Below the pieces are notes generated by a model that was given only the letters and a program-made list of their open reading frames with translations, was not told where the DNA came from and searched no databases. From JBKEDC01 sp047971925 (GTDB taxonomy: Bacteria; Bacteroidota; Bacteroidia; Bacteroidales; Prolixibacteraceae): a DNA stretch of 64,000 nt. The DNA lies in contig JBKEAC010000003.1 of assembly GCA_047971925.1 (NCBI GenBank), positions 1 through 64,000 of the forward strand. The letters are read 5' to 3'. Made by a program: the position numbers and the translations under genes. Shown piece by piece: positions 45,701 through 53,565 of this stretch. The first letter of the stretch is position 1; each line of letters starts with the position of its first letter.

Positions 45701-46099
45701 AGTTGCTTTAACAATCACCTCTTCATTTTCAGAAAAGCGCTGAGCAGTCAATTTCACAATTGCAAAAGCACATGGCAAAATCTCTGTTAAAACCTCCTCT
45801 ATCTTAGTTTTAATAATTTCTTCCAGTTTATCTACCTGCTCATAAATCTTTTCGCTCTCTTGAATATCTGAATTCTCTGCGGTTGTTTTTAACTTGATTA
45901 CTTCGTCTTTTTCATTTCGAATATAATCTTGTATTTTTAACTTCAAAGTTAATGACTCAGCTCGCAGCTCATCATTTGAAAAAGAAGAAATGCGTTCAAA
46001 CTCTTTCTTAATATCATTTAATAATGGCGTAACCTCTTTCAAATCTCGATCAGATTTACGTCCTAAAAATGCTCCTAGAATTTTATCTATAAAACTCAT
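42788..46099 (-). CDS. secA: preprotein translocase ATPase SecA
   Basis: The motor that drives secretory proteins through SecYEG. The 1103-residue protein is longer than E. coli SecA (901), as is normal in Bacteroidota because of inserts in the N-terminal part. Visible parts: MATGEGKTLVS (Walker A), YGTNNEFGFDYLRDNM, DEVDSVLVDDARTPLIISGP, IATNMAGRGTDIKL, GRAGRQGDPGSSQF, and the zinc-binding C-terminus PCPCGSGKKYKACHG, which contacts SecB or ribosomes. Single gene with its own -7 box. Confidence 0.97.
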   Translation of the reverse strand: MSFIDKILGAFLGRKSDRDLKEVTPLLNDIKKEFERISSFSNDELRAESLTLKLKIQDYIRNEKDEVIKLKTTAENSDIQESEKIYEQVDKLEEIIKTKIEEVLTEILPCAFAIVKLTAQRFSENEEVIVKATDFDRNIASIKDNVQIDGDQAIWFNSWYAGGNEVKWNMIHYDVQLIGGIVLHSGKIAEMATGEGKTLVSTLPVFLNALAGEGVHVVTVNDYLAKRDSEWMGPIFEFHGLSVDCIDKHQPNSDARRKAYNASITYGTNNEFGFDYLRDNMAINPQDLVQRKHHYAIVDEVDSVLVDDARTPLIISGPIPKGDNQKFEELMPKVERLVQAQKALVTQCLTESKRLLTKEAATKEEKEEGAFKLLQAHKGLPKTKGIIKFLSEDGVKASMQKTENFYMQDNNRQMHKVTDDLYFVIEEKQNSVELTEKGIDLISGDVDDPSFFVLPDVGSEIAELEKEGGLTSQERISKKDELLQNYAVKSERVHTINQLLKAYAMFEKDQEYVVIDNKVKIVDEQTGRIMEGRRYSDGLHQAIEAKERVKVEAATQTFATVTLQNYFRMYSKLSGMTGTAETEAGEFWDIYKLDVVVIPTNRPIQRKDHEDKVYKTKREKYNAVIEEVIEMNQAGRPVLVGTTSVEISELLSRMLKLRGIKHNVLNAKLHAKEADIVAEAGHEGMVTIATNMAGRGTDIKLTDKVKAAGGLAIIGTERHDSRRVDRQLRGRAGRQGDPGSSQFFVSLEDNLMRLFNSERITSIMDRIGLDEGEVIQHSMITKSIERAQRKVEENNFGIRKRLLEYDDVMNSQREVIYTKRRHALHGERLDVDLLNMMYDSVEAIVSNHYGADFEEFKLELIRICSIESPISEEDFRSFKSDKIVDLVYQEMIDSYTRKVESISKQAWPVIKDVQENRGHQYKNILVPISEGKRIFQVVTNLERAYQNQGRELVKSFQKQIVLITIDEAWKEQLREMDDLKQSVQNATYEQKDPLLIYKFESFNLFKVMLTKVNEDIVSSLMKAHIPLQQSDQVHEAEVQRRTDMSRMQAKKNEVDNPMAGAQAPQRPKVVQPVRVEKQVGRNEPCPCGSGKKYKACHGRGAAE

Positions 46100-46142
46100 G
46101 CTTATGTTATATGTTTATTCGTTTTCTAAATTTCAATTCTTG

Positions 46143-46150
46143 CAAAGATA
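46143..46150 (-). promoter_or_regulatory. secA promoter -7 box
   Basis: Minus-strand TATCTTTG, an exact TAnnTTTG match, 44 bases before the secA ATG. Confidence 0.55.
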
Positions 46151-46255
46151 GTTAATATCAGTTAGCACACTGCTAAATCTATATTTTTTTTACCTAAATA
46201 TATTTTTTAAACGGAATACATCGATTAATTATCTTCAACAATTGGCCTTTTCTAA

Positions 46256-46287
46256 TAAAAAAAGCCTCATCGAAATTCGATGAGGCT
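46256..46287 (-). terminator. terminator of the thrS-infC-rpmI-rplT operon
   Basis: Perfect 12-bp stem AGCCTCATCGAA (46263-46274) / TTCGATGAGGCT (46276-46287) with a one-base loop at full pairing (larger in practice). A seven-base T run follows on the minus strand, about 30 bases after the rplT stop. Confidence 0.9.
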
Positions 46288-46317
46288 CCAATGTTTTATT
46301 TCACCCGAACTAAATAA

Positions 46318-46665
46318 CTATTTTTTTACTTTATCAACTATTGCTTTTAAAGCTTGAGGTTGATAAACTGCTAAATCGGCAAGAACCTTGCGGTTGATAT
46401 CGATATTGTTTTTCTTCAACAAACCAATAAATTGCGAATAGCTAAGTCCTTCCAAACGAACTGCAGCATTGATACGCTGAATCCATAATGCTCGGAAATT
46501 TCGTTTTTTACTTTTACGGTCACGATAAGCATATTGCAAACCTTTTTCATAGGTGTTTTTTGCTACCGTCCACACGTTTTTACGTGCACCCCAGTTTCCT
46601 CTAGTTGCCTTGAGGATTCTTTTTCTACGTGCTCTCGAAGCGACGTGATTGACTGATCTTGGCAT
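46318..46665 (-). CDS. rplT: 50S ribosomal protein bL20
   Basis: A 115-residue large-subunit assembly protein: MPRSVNHVASRARRKRILK, GNWGARKNVWTVAKN, RDRKSKKRNFRALWIQRINA and YSQFIGLLKK. Last gene of the thrS-infC-rpmI-rplT operon. In many bacteria bL20 represses its own operon by binding the leader or rpmI region; no such structure was identified by eye here. Confidence 0.97.
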   Translation of the reverse strand: MPRSVNHVASRARRKRILKATRGNWGARKNVWTVAKNTYEKGLQYAYRDRKSKKRNFRALWIQRINAAVRLEGLSYSQFIGLLKKNNIDINRKVLADLAVYQPQALKAIVDKVKK

Positions 46666-46770
46666 AATCTTCTTTTTTAAGTGGATAGCGTCTTGCTTAA
46701 AGCAAGTTCTTTTGTGCTACTCCACCATTAAACAATAATTGTCTTAAAACTCTTCTAATCGAAAAGTAGC

Positions 46771-46968
46771 TTACTTCATTGCAAGCAATTTTTTCACATT
46801 GCTTTCATCGGCTTTGTGCACCAATGTTGCATGTGTCAAATTACGTTTTTGCTTTGTTGTTTTCTTGGTCAAAATGTGACTTTTGAAAGCATGCTTTCTT
46901 TTCAATTTCCCAGTACCTGTTAGTTTAAAACGTTTCTTGGCACCAGAATTGGTTTTCATTTTTGGCAT
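46771..46968 (-). CDS. rpmI: 50S ribosomal protein bL35
   Basis: A 65-residue basic protein, MPKMKTNSGAKKRFKLTGTG, then KRKHAFKSHILTKK and KKLLAMK at the end, characteristic of bL35. It sits between infC (25-base gap) and rplT (105-base gap) in the conserved order. Confidence 0.97.
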   Translation of the reverse strand: MPKMKTNSGAKKRFKLTGTGKLKRKHAFKSHILTKKTTKQKRNLTHATLVHKADESNVKKLLAMK

Positions 46969-46993
46969 CTGTCCTAATTTTATTTTCGAAGAA

Positions 46994-47551
46994 CTACTTC
47001 TTCTTTTTAGGTGAAATAAACATTGTCATTCTTTTTCCTTCCAACTGAGGCATTTGTTCAACTTTTCCCCACTCTTCAAGTGCTTGCGCAAATTTAAGCA
47101 GTAAAATCTCTCCTTGCTCCTTAAATAGGATTGAACGTCCTTTAAAGAACACAAAAGCTTTCACTTTTGCACCTTCTTGAAGGAATTTCTCGGCGTGGCG
47201 AAGTTTAAACTGAAAATCATGTTCATCAGTTTGAGGACCGAACCTGATTTCCTTGATTACAACTTTCACAGCCTTAGCTTTAATTTCTTTTTGCTTTTTC
47301 TTTTGCTGATATAAAAACTTATTGTAATCAATAATCTTACACACAGGAGGATCTGCATTTGGAGAAATCTCTACCAAATCCATCTCTTGTGCGACTGCCA
47401 TTGCAAGAGCATCTTTCAAAGAATGAACTCCTTGATTTTCGATGTTGTCTCCTACTAGACGAACTTCTTTCGCACGAATTTTTTCATTTAACTTATGCTG
47501 AGGCTCTGTTTCAACACGAGTGACTCTGCGCTTTGGCTTATTTACTGCGAT
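46994..47551 (-). CDS. infC: translation initiation factor IF-3, predicted ATC start
   Basis: Prevents early subunit joining and checks the start codon on the 30S subunit. The minus-strand frame is open from the thrS stop (47564). There is no ATG, GTG or TTG before TTG 47419, and starting there would cut off the first 44 residues. Starting at ATC 47551 gives a 185-residue protein, AVNKPKRRVTRVETEPQHKL then NEKIRAKEVRLVGDN, the normal IF-3 N-terminus, 12 bases after thrS. IF-3 genes classically use rare AUU or AUC starts for self-control, so ATC is the best choice. The C-domain (KEIRFGPQTDEHDF, RGRSILF-like) is intact. Confidence 0.9.
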   Translation of the reverse strand: MAVNKPKRRVTRVETEPQHKLNEKIRAKEVRLVGDNIENQGVHSLKDALAMAVAQEMDLVEISPNADPPVCKIIDYNKFLYQQKKKQKEIKAKAVKVVIKEIRFGPQTDEHDFQFKLRHAEKFLQEGAKVKAFVFFKGRSILFKEQGEILLLKFAQALEEWGKVEQMPQLEGKRMTMFISPKKKK

Positions 47552-47563
47552 AACTTTAACTTT

Positions 47564-49522
47564 TTAGTTATAAAATGCTGATAATTGTTCTTTAATCTCG
47601 TCATTTAAATGTTGTGCAAAACCCTCAATTGTCATTGTTCCCGCATCTCCTTCGCCTTGTTTACGCACTGAAATTTCTCCTGATTCAGCTTCTTTCTCGC
47701 CTACAATTAGCAAATATGGTATACGTTTCAATTCATTATCTCGAATTTTACGACCTATTTTTTCATTACGATCATCAACTTGGGTGCGAATATCGGAATT
47801 ATTTAGAATATTTGAAACTTTTTCTGCATAATCATTAAATTTTTCGCTAATTGGTAACACTACACACTGTTCTGGTGTCAACCATAATGGAAATTTCCCT
47901 GCAGTGTGCTCTATGAGAACTGCCACAAAACGCTCCATTGAACCAAATGGCGCTCTATGTATCATTACTGGTCGATGTGGCTTATCATCTGCTCCAATGT
48001 ATTTCAAATCAAAACGCTCTGGCAAATTATAATCCACTTGAATCGTACCTAGCTGCCAACTTCTGCCCAAAGCATCTTTTACCATAAAGTCTAACTTCGG
48101 ACCATAGAATGCCGCCTCGCCTAATTCTGTAATTGTGTTTAATCCTTTTTCCTCACACGCTTCAATAATTGCAGCTTCTGCCTTATCCCAATTTTCTGCC
48201 GATCCAATATATTTTTCTGGTTTATTTGGATCGCGAAGTGATATTTGTGCTGTATAATTATTGAGACCTAAACTATTAAAAATAATAAACACAATATCAA
48301 TCACTTTTTTAAACTCATCTTTCAATTGATCTGCACGACAAAACAAGTGTGCATCATCTTGCGTAAAGCCTCTCACCCTTGTTAATCCATGCAATTCCCC
48401 ACTTTGTTCATAGCGATACACTGTGCCAAATTCAGCTAAACGAACAGGCAAATCTTTATATGAATGCGGCTTGCTTGCGAAAATCTCACAATGGTGAGGA
48501 CAATTCATTGGTTTCAACATATATTCTTCACCCTCTTGTGGTGTTCGAATAGGTTGAAATGAATCAGCTCCATATTTCTGGAAATGTCCTGATGTTTTAT
48601 AAAGCTCCACATTCCCTATGTGTGGGGTCATTACTTGTTTATAATCAAACTTGCGTTGCACTTTTTTTAAGAAATCTTCTAACTGCAAACGCAATTGAGT
48701 ACCTTTAGGCAACCACAATGGCAAGCCCATTCCAACTTTTGGCGAGAAAGTGAATAACTCCATTTCCTTACCAATTTTACGATGATCTCTCTTTTTCGCC
48801 TCTTCTAAAAGCAATAAGTACTCATCGAGCATTTTTTGTTTTGGAAAAGTCACACCATAAACGCGAGTCAACATCTTATTCTTTTCATTGCCTCGCCAAT
48901 AAGCTCCTGCAATTGATGTCAACTTCACCGCCTTAATAAACGATGTGTTAGGTAAATGTGGACCTCTACACAAATCGGTAAAGCCACCTTGATTATAGAG
49001 CGTAATTGTGCCATCTTCCAATTCACTAATCAGCTCTGTTTTATACTCATCATTCTTCTCTGCAAACATTTTAACAGCCTCTGCCTTTGAAATGTCGCTT
49101 CTTACAATATTGTTGCTCAAGCGAGCTAACTCTATCATTTTCTTCTCAATCTGAGCAAGATCTTTTTCTGCTAATTGAGTTTCATTGGGAAGCTCAATAT
49201 CATAGTAGAATCCCGTTTCAACTGTTGGTCCAATGCCAAATTTTGTGCCCGGATATAGAAACTCAATAGCCTCAGCCATTAAGTGTGCCGAGGTGTGCCA
49301 AAATGTTTCTTGTCCTTCGCGATCATCCCACTTGTGCAATTTAATCTGAACATCATGTGTAATTCCTCTATTCAAATCCCACACCTGACCATCTACCGAA
49401 ATAGCTAAAACTTCTTTTGCCAGCTGTCCACTTAGCGATTGTGCAATCTCGAAACCCGTTATTCCCGACTCATACTCACGAATGCTGCCATCAGGAAATG
49501 TAATATTTATCATACTACTCAA
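47564..49522 (-). CDS. thrS: threonyl-tRNA synthetase
   Basis: Charges tRNA-Thr. The 652-residue class II synthetase has a TGS domain (1-65), the editing domain with HTSAHLMAEA (zinc-like HxxxH) and SAD segment, the catalytic core with MKPMNCPHHCEIF (zinc cysteine), FGTVYRYEQSGELHGLTRVRGFTQDDAH (quoted in two parts by motifs 2), and the anticodon-binding domain after about 550. A start three codons downstream (MINITFPDG) is also possible. First gene of the operon thrS-infC-rpmI-rplT with a -7 box upstream. No operator-type tRNA mimic was recognised in the short leader. Confidence 0.96.
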   Translation of the reverse strand: MSSMINITFPDGSIREYESGITGFEIAQSLSGQLAKEVLAISVDGQVWDLNRGITHDVQIKLHKWDDREGQETFWHTSAHLMAEAIEFLYPGTKFGIGPTVETGFYYDIELPNETQLAEKDLAQIEKKMIELARLSNNIVRSDISKAEAVKMFAEKNDEYKTELISELEDGTITLYNQGGFTDLCRGPHLPNTSFIKAVKLTSIAGAYWRGNEKNKMLTRVYGVTFPKQKMLDEYLLLLEEAKKRDHRKIGKEMELFTFSPKVGMGLPLWLPKGTQLRLQLEDFLKKVQRKFDYKQVMTPHIGNVELYKTSGHFQKYGADSFQPIRTPQEGEEYMLKPMNCPHHCEIFASKPHSYKDLPVRLAEFGTVYRYEQSGELHGLTRVRGFTQDDAHLFCRADQLKDEFKKVIDIVFIIFNSLGLNNYTAQISLRDPNKPEKYIGSAENWDKAEAAIIEACEEKGLNTITELGEAAFYGPKLDFMVKDALGRSWQLGTIQVDYNLPERFDLKYIGADDKPHRPVMIHRAPFGSMERFVAVLIEHTAGKFPLWLTPEQCVVLPISEKFNDYAEKVSNILNNSDIRTQVDDRNEKIGRKIRDNELKRIPYLLIVGEKEAESGEISVRKQGEGDAGTMTIEGFAQHLNDEIKEQLSAFYN

Positions 49523-49575
49523 TGTTTTATTGTTTATAACTATACTTTATCTATAGTTCTTTGATTAATATTTTG

Positions 49576-49583
49576 CAAATATA
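49576..49583 (-). promoter_or_regulatory. thrS operon promoter -7 box
   Basis: Minus-strand TATATTTG, an exact TAnnTTTG match, 54 bases before the thrS start. Confidence 0.5.
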
Positions 49584-49610
49584 ATGATATCAATTAACCT
49601 ACCAGCTTTT

Positions 49611-51560
49611 TTATGGTAAAAAAAAGTGCTGCTTTGAATCCATTGTTATAATTCCATCGCTCATGAGTGTGCGAAGAGTTTGCGAAAGTTCTTTATCGTC
49701 GACATTCAGTAGCTCCCTCAGCTTAAAATAATCTCTTCCCGACTCTTTGAGTAAATTTAAAATTTGAAAAGTTAATGCTTCCTGCTCTGCTCTATTGCTC
49801 TTATTTAAATTCTTCTTCTCTTTGCACACATCGCACTGCCCACAATCTTTTACCTTTAGCTCACCGAAATACTTTAATAATTGGACACTCCTACATTTTC
49901 CATCGGAATAGGCATAATTCAAGCATGCATCTATACGCCTTTCGTAGTTTTTCTTTAAATCATGATAATTTTCCTTACTTATTTTAATTCTCGATTTTTC
50001 AATTCGAGGCGATAAATACGTAATAAAAGGCATCTTCCTACGAGGAACATAATGCAACAGATTCATTGATGACAAATACGTTAAATATTGTGTTACTTCT
50101 TTAACTGAAAGCTGTACTGCTTCTGTTTTAAACTCTTTTGAGCAAGCAATCTCTTCATTCACTTTTTCGGTTAATTCTTTTTCATCAATTGGAACATAGC
50201 TTGAAAAAAATCCTCCTGCATACCTCAATAGTTCTCTAATAAAAATTTCTAATTTCTTATTCTGCGTGTTGAAACCATATAAGGCATCTCTACTCACCTT
50301 AAAATGAAGTGTTGCTGGTTGTAACGATGAAAGAGAAAACTCCAACAAGCCTTCTCGTTGCAATATTTTTAAGCTTGCGAGCACTTTCTGGCTTTGAAAT
50401 TTGAAAATTTTACAAAAATCATAGATATCGAAATTACGCTTTATCCCCTCTCCTGTTCCTATTGCTATTTGAAAGTAGCTTCCAAGTAGATCATATATTT
50501 GCTTCACGAAATCTAAATCGGGAAACTCCTCATCTATTTTACGCTGAAGTCTTGATTTATCTTGATTAGAGATAATCAACAGTGCATATGCCTTTTTTCC
50601 ATCACGCCCTGCTCTACCTGCTTCTTGAAAATAAGCCTCAAGTGAACTTGGAGGTGCAATGTGCATTACAAAGCGAACGTCCGACTTGTCAATTCCCATT
50701 CCAAAGGCATTAGTAGCCACAATGATTCGTGTGTTGCCTTTCATCCAATTTTCTTGTCGAATATTTCTTTCTTTCGGCGATAAACCTGCATGATAATAAT
50801 CTGCAGATATGCCAGAAGAACATAGAACTTCGGCAATTAACTGCGTCTTTTCCCTACTTTGCGTGTAAACCACTCCCGAACCCTCTATCTTTTTGATCGA
50901 ATCAATTAAATAACCTTCTTTATTATCAACATTGCGAACCACATAGGTTAAGTTTTCTCGCTCAAAACTCTTTTGCAGCACATTAATTTCCTTAAACTGT
51001 AACTGACATTGAATATCAGCTACTACTTCGGGTGTAGCCGTTGCAGTGAGTGCCAAAACTGGAACTCGGGGCAACAAGTCGCGCAGTTGTTTGATTCTCA
51101 AGTAAGATGGACGAAAATCATATCCCCATTGAGATATACAGTGCGCTTCATCAATTGCTATGAGGTTTACATGTAACTGCATTAATCGCTCTCTAAAATA
51201 AGCACTTGCCAAGCGCTCTGGCGAAAGATATAAAAACTTATAATCTCCCCATGCTGCAGAATTGAAAGCTTTTGTAACTTCTTTTCTATCCATTCCAGAA
51301 TGAATGTGAAGGGCTTTTATTCCCTTACTTCCTAGATTTTCAACCTGGTCTTTCATGAGTGAAATCAACGGTGTTACTACAATGCAAATGCCTGGTTCCG
51401 ACAAGCTAAAAACTTGAAATGTAATTGACTTACCTCCTCCTGTTGGCATTAGTCCTAGCGTATCTTTTCCTTTGGCTATTGATAGGATGATTTCTTCTTG
51501 AAGGCTTCTAAAGCTATTGTATCCCCAATATTTTTGAAGTATTTCTGTATATTTACTCAA
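49611..51560 (-). CDS. recQ: ATP-dependent DNA helicase RecQ
   Basis: A 3'-5' helicase of recombination and fork repair. The 649-residue protein has superfamily 2 motifs GLMPTGGGKSITFQ, TPLISLMKDQV, DEAHCISQWGYDFRPSY, ALTATATPEV, ATNAFGMGIDKSDVRFV and EAGRAGRDGK. The RecQ-C zinc site reads YAYSDGKCRSVQLLKYFGE, then CGQCDVC. After it the C-terminus has only about 65 residues, with no clear HRDC domain. Bacteroidota often carry several RecQ paralogues, so the symbol is by family. Single gene downstream of a repeat-rich spacer. Confidence 0.93.
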   Translation of the reverse strand: MSKYTEILQKYWGYNSFRSLQEEIILSIAKGKDTLGLMPTGGGKSITFQVFSLSEPGICIVVTPLISLMKDQVENLGSKGIKALHIHSGMDRKEVTKAFNSAAWGDYKFLYLSPERLASAYFRERLMQLHVNLIAIDEAHCISQWGYDFRPSYLRIKQLRDLLPRVPVLALTATATPEVVADIQCQLQFKEINVLQKSFERENLTYVVRNVDNKEGYLIDSIKKIEGSGVVYTQSREKTQLIAEVLCSSGISADYYHAGLSPKERNIRQENWMKGNTRIIVATNAFGMGIDKSDVRFVMHIAPPSSLEAYFQEAGRAGRDGKKAYALLIISNQDKSRLQRKIDEEFPDLDFVKQIYDLLGSYFQIAIGTGEGIKRNFDIYDFCKIFKFQSQKVLASLKILQREGLLEFSLSSLQPATLHFKVSRDALYGFNTQNKKLEIFIRELLRYAGGFFSSYVPIDEKELTEKVNEEIACSKEFKTEAVQLSVKEVTQYLTYLSSMNLLHYVPRRKMPFITYLSPRIEKSRIKISKENYHDLKKNYERRIDACLNYAYSDGKCRSVQLLKYFGELKVKDCGQCDVCKEKKNLNKSNRAEQEALTFQILNLLKESGRDYFKLRELLNVDDKELSQTLRTLMSDGIITMDSKQHFFLP

Positions 51561-51583
51561 GGCTCTTCTTTTTTTTGATAGTT

Positions 51584-51591
51584 CAAAAATA
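51584..51591 (-). promoter_or_regulatory. recQ promoter -7 box
   Basis: Minus-strand TATTTTTG, an exact TAnnTTTG match, 24 bases before the recQ ATG. The composite repeat begins 58 bases further upstream. Confidence 0.5.
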
Positions 51592-51648
51592 CAGTTTATA
51601 AATCTAAATATTTCAATTTAATGAAAATATTGTTTTTTTATTTTACCA

Positions 51649-52236
51649 GTTGGCGGAATTTAATCAGTGCATTTTTAATCCATTAACAAATAATTGAGCT
51701 TATAACAAACAAAAATCATAGCTAAAATGTAGCTTATCACATTAAATATGGAAGCTTAATCCACCTCATGAAAAAAAATATGACCCAATAAGCTTGCTTA
51801 ATTTGCCTCATGAAAAAAAATATGACCCAATAAGTTTGCTTATTTTAACATATCAAAAAAAATATGACCCAATAAGCTTGCTTAATTTGCCTCATGAAAA
51901 AAAATATGACCCAATAAGTTTGCTTATTTTAACACATCAAAAAAAATATCACCCAATAAGCTTGCTTAATTTGTCTCATGAAAAAAAATATGACCCAATA
52001 AGTTTGCTTATTTCACCTCCTGAAAAAAATATCACCCTATAAGTTCTTATAAAACTCTTGATTGAGAACGTATATAGTCCTTTGACCATGCCCTTTGATG
52101 GTGATTGAGTGGCAATCAGATTGTAGAACCCTATTGCACAAAGTGATTATGCTGAATGCATTCATTAAATACCGATGAAACGCGAATGTGCACAACACAT
52201 TCTTCGTTAAAATCATGAATAATTAATTCCGCCAAC
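51649..52236 (-). repeat. composite repeat element, locus 2, with inverted ends
   Basis: The element is 588 bases long. Its ends are inverted copies: GTTGGCGGAATTTAAT at 51649-51664 and AATTAATTCCGCCAAC at 52221-52236. Read on the minus strand, the 191-base head (52236-52046) matches locus 1 at 26863-27053 without gaps (157 of 191). A tandem array of 42-base units follows, then about 105 bases of unrelated sequence to the far end. Inverted ends and two diverged genomic copies suggest a non-autonomous mobile or MITE-like element; no target duplication is evident. Confidence 0.8.
51754..52045 (-). repeat. 42-bp tandem repeat array, seven units
   Basis: Units start at plus positions 51754 (short), 51792, 51834, 51876, 51918, 51960 and 52002 (41 bases). 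Every unit contains AAAAAAAATATGACCCAATAA or a close form. The variable half alternates strictly between type A (GCTTGCTTAATTTGCCTCATG) and type B (GTTTGCTTATTTTAACAYATC), so the true period is 84 bases over most of the array; two A units (51792 and 51876) are identical. There are no unique spacers, so this is not CRISPR. Confidence 0.92.
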
Positions 52237-52366
52237 ATGTGTATATAATAAAATATAGATGCGCATATTTAAATCAAGCCCAATACGCCCAAAAGCTAAT
52301 GATATGTCGCCCCGAATGAGGCTTAGAACACAGGGTTTGATTTTCGCCAACATTTTAAATGGCGCA

Positions 52367-52437
52367 GCTAGGTGAGATTGCAATGGAAATCCCGACGGCA
52401 AGAGGCAGGGAATGGCAGGGAGGAATGCCGGCACCCC
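52367..52437 (+). repeat. dispersed structured element, copy B (shortened)
   Basis: It reads GAGATTGCAATGGAAATCCC, then directly GACGGCAAGAGGCAGGGAATG and GAATGCCGGCACCCC. Compared with copies A and C the middle stem and second GATTG module are missing, which is a clean internal deletion. The 3' block is closest to copy C. Confidence 0.55.
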
Positions 52438-52450
52438 AAAGGATAAAAAA

Positions 52451-52501
52451 AACGTTTTGAAAGAAATGGTAATTAATAAATCACTAATCTTTCAAAACGT
52501 T
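52451..52501. terminator. 14-bp perfect hairpin
   Basis: AACGTTTTGAAAGA (52451-52464) pairs with TCTTTCAAAACGTT (52488-52501) around a 23-base loop. On the minus strand it lies about 90 bases after the coiled-coil gene stop and is followed by TTTTTTATCC, so it probably terminates that transcript. Confidence 0.65.
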
Positions 52502-52590
52502 CGGGTTTACGATTCTGAATTACCGCGCTATGAGCTTCTTAAGAAGTTTCTAGAGCGTGAATAATTCAGTTTTTAACTATTTGTCGCTAA

Positions 52591-53517
52591 TTATTTCACT
52601 TGAATAACAACAAATCTGGAAACTTTCCAAAAATCTTTTGGATTGTCGATACTCAAGAATAATACTTCGCCATTTTTTTCTTCAAAATGGTATGAATTTT
52701 CAGGATGCTGAGTAATTAATTCTGCTTTCTTTGTGTGCAATGAAACTTGTGTTGCATCTCTCATGTCAACTTCCATGAAATAGCTTGAATCGAAATCGCT
52801 AGGCAATTCTTTTGACGCACCTAATCCTAAAATTCCACCTTGAGATGAAACTAGATTTTTTTCTTTCAATTCTTTAGCTGTTCCATAAGCCACATAGCCT
52901 AAGTGTAATTTGCGATCTGTTTCTTTTAGAATTTCACTTTGAGTAGCAATAGAATCAGATTGATTGTTCAATCTTTGATCCATTAACTCTACTTTTTGTT
53001 GAAAATCAGTCAATTTAAAATTCTGAACCGAAATAACTTGTTGCAAATCTAGCATGTCTTGATTTTGCTGTCTGATTGTTTCTTGCAGCGCAGCAATTCT
53101 TTTTTCATAAGCTGGAATTGCCTTTCCTGCTTTTTTAAGTTCTTTTTGGAGTTCAGCAATCTTCGCTTCACTTTCGTGTAGAATGCGGTCCATTTGCTTC
53201 ACATCTTCCACAATTTGTTGACGAGGATCTTTGCCACCTTCCTGAGAATTAATCACTAGTTGACCTCTTTTTTCTTGAATGTACGTCAAGTTATACTGAA
53301 TTTCATCAAAAATATCTTCCATCGTATTCATCACTGAATCTTGCTGATAATGTTCTGATATTAATTCATCATACTCTTGCTGAATTTCTGTTTTTTGCTT
53401 GTCGGTTTTGAAGAATTTCACCGACACAATAGCTAGCAAGATAGCCAAAATAGCAATCAGAGCAATAGCTAACCCTGAAAATGCTGGTGTTCCTGTTTTT
53501 TTATTTTTAACTTCCAT
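52591..53517 (-). CDS. membrane-anchored coiled-coil protein
   Basis: A 308-residue protein of unknown function. Residues 14-36 form one transmembrane helix (GLAIALIAILAILLAIVSV). Residues about 40-215 are heptad-rich and rich in E, Q and K, a long coiled coil. The last 90 residues form a small domain starting LHLGYVAYGTAKELKEKNLV and ending FVVIQVK, a pattern I recall from uncharacterised Bacteroidota proteins. The start is clear, 48 bases after the EamA gene, so they may share a transcript. The topology places the coiled coil in the periplasm. Confidence 0.8.
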   Translation of the reverse strand: MEVKNKKTGTPAFSGLAIALIAILAILLAIVSVKFFKTDKQKTEIQQEYDELISEHYQQDSVMNTMEDIFDEIQYNLTYIQEKRGQLVINSQEGGKDPRQQIVEDVKQMDRILHESEAKIAELQKELKKAGKAIPAYEKRIAALQETIRQQNQDMLDLQQVISVQNFKLTDFQQKVELMDQRLNNQSDSIATQSEILKETDRKLHLGYVAYGTAKELKEKNLVSSQGGILGLGASKELPSDFDSSYFMEVDMRDATQVSLHTKKAELITQHPENSYHFEEKNGEVLFLSIDNPKDFWKVSRFVVIQVK

Positions 53518-53565
53518 AACAACTAAATTTTAACGTGTTTTTAAATCTATTTTTTTTACTTTAAA

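Larger units (their letters stand above)
51561..52590. other. 1.0-kb gene-free region with repeats
   Basis: Between recQ and the coiled-coil gene, both on the minus strand, there is no credible gene. It holds the recQ -7 box, the composite repeat element with inverted ends (51649-52236), copy B of the structured element (52367-52437) and a 14-bp hairpin (52451-52501). A long frame at 51794-52042 exists only because the repeat unit is 42 bases, a multiple of three. Confidence 0.7.

Noticed and set aside
51794..52042. An 82-codon frame with 14-residue repeats (KKYDPISLL...) as a repeat protein gene
   Set aside because: The unit is 42 bases, so any open frame stays open through the array. There is no promoter box, start context or family match, and the locus 1 array does not keep the frame.
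51754..52045. CRISPR array
   Set aside because: Units are contiguous without unique spacers of constant length, alternate in an 84-bp pattern, and no cas gene is in the window.
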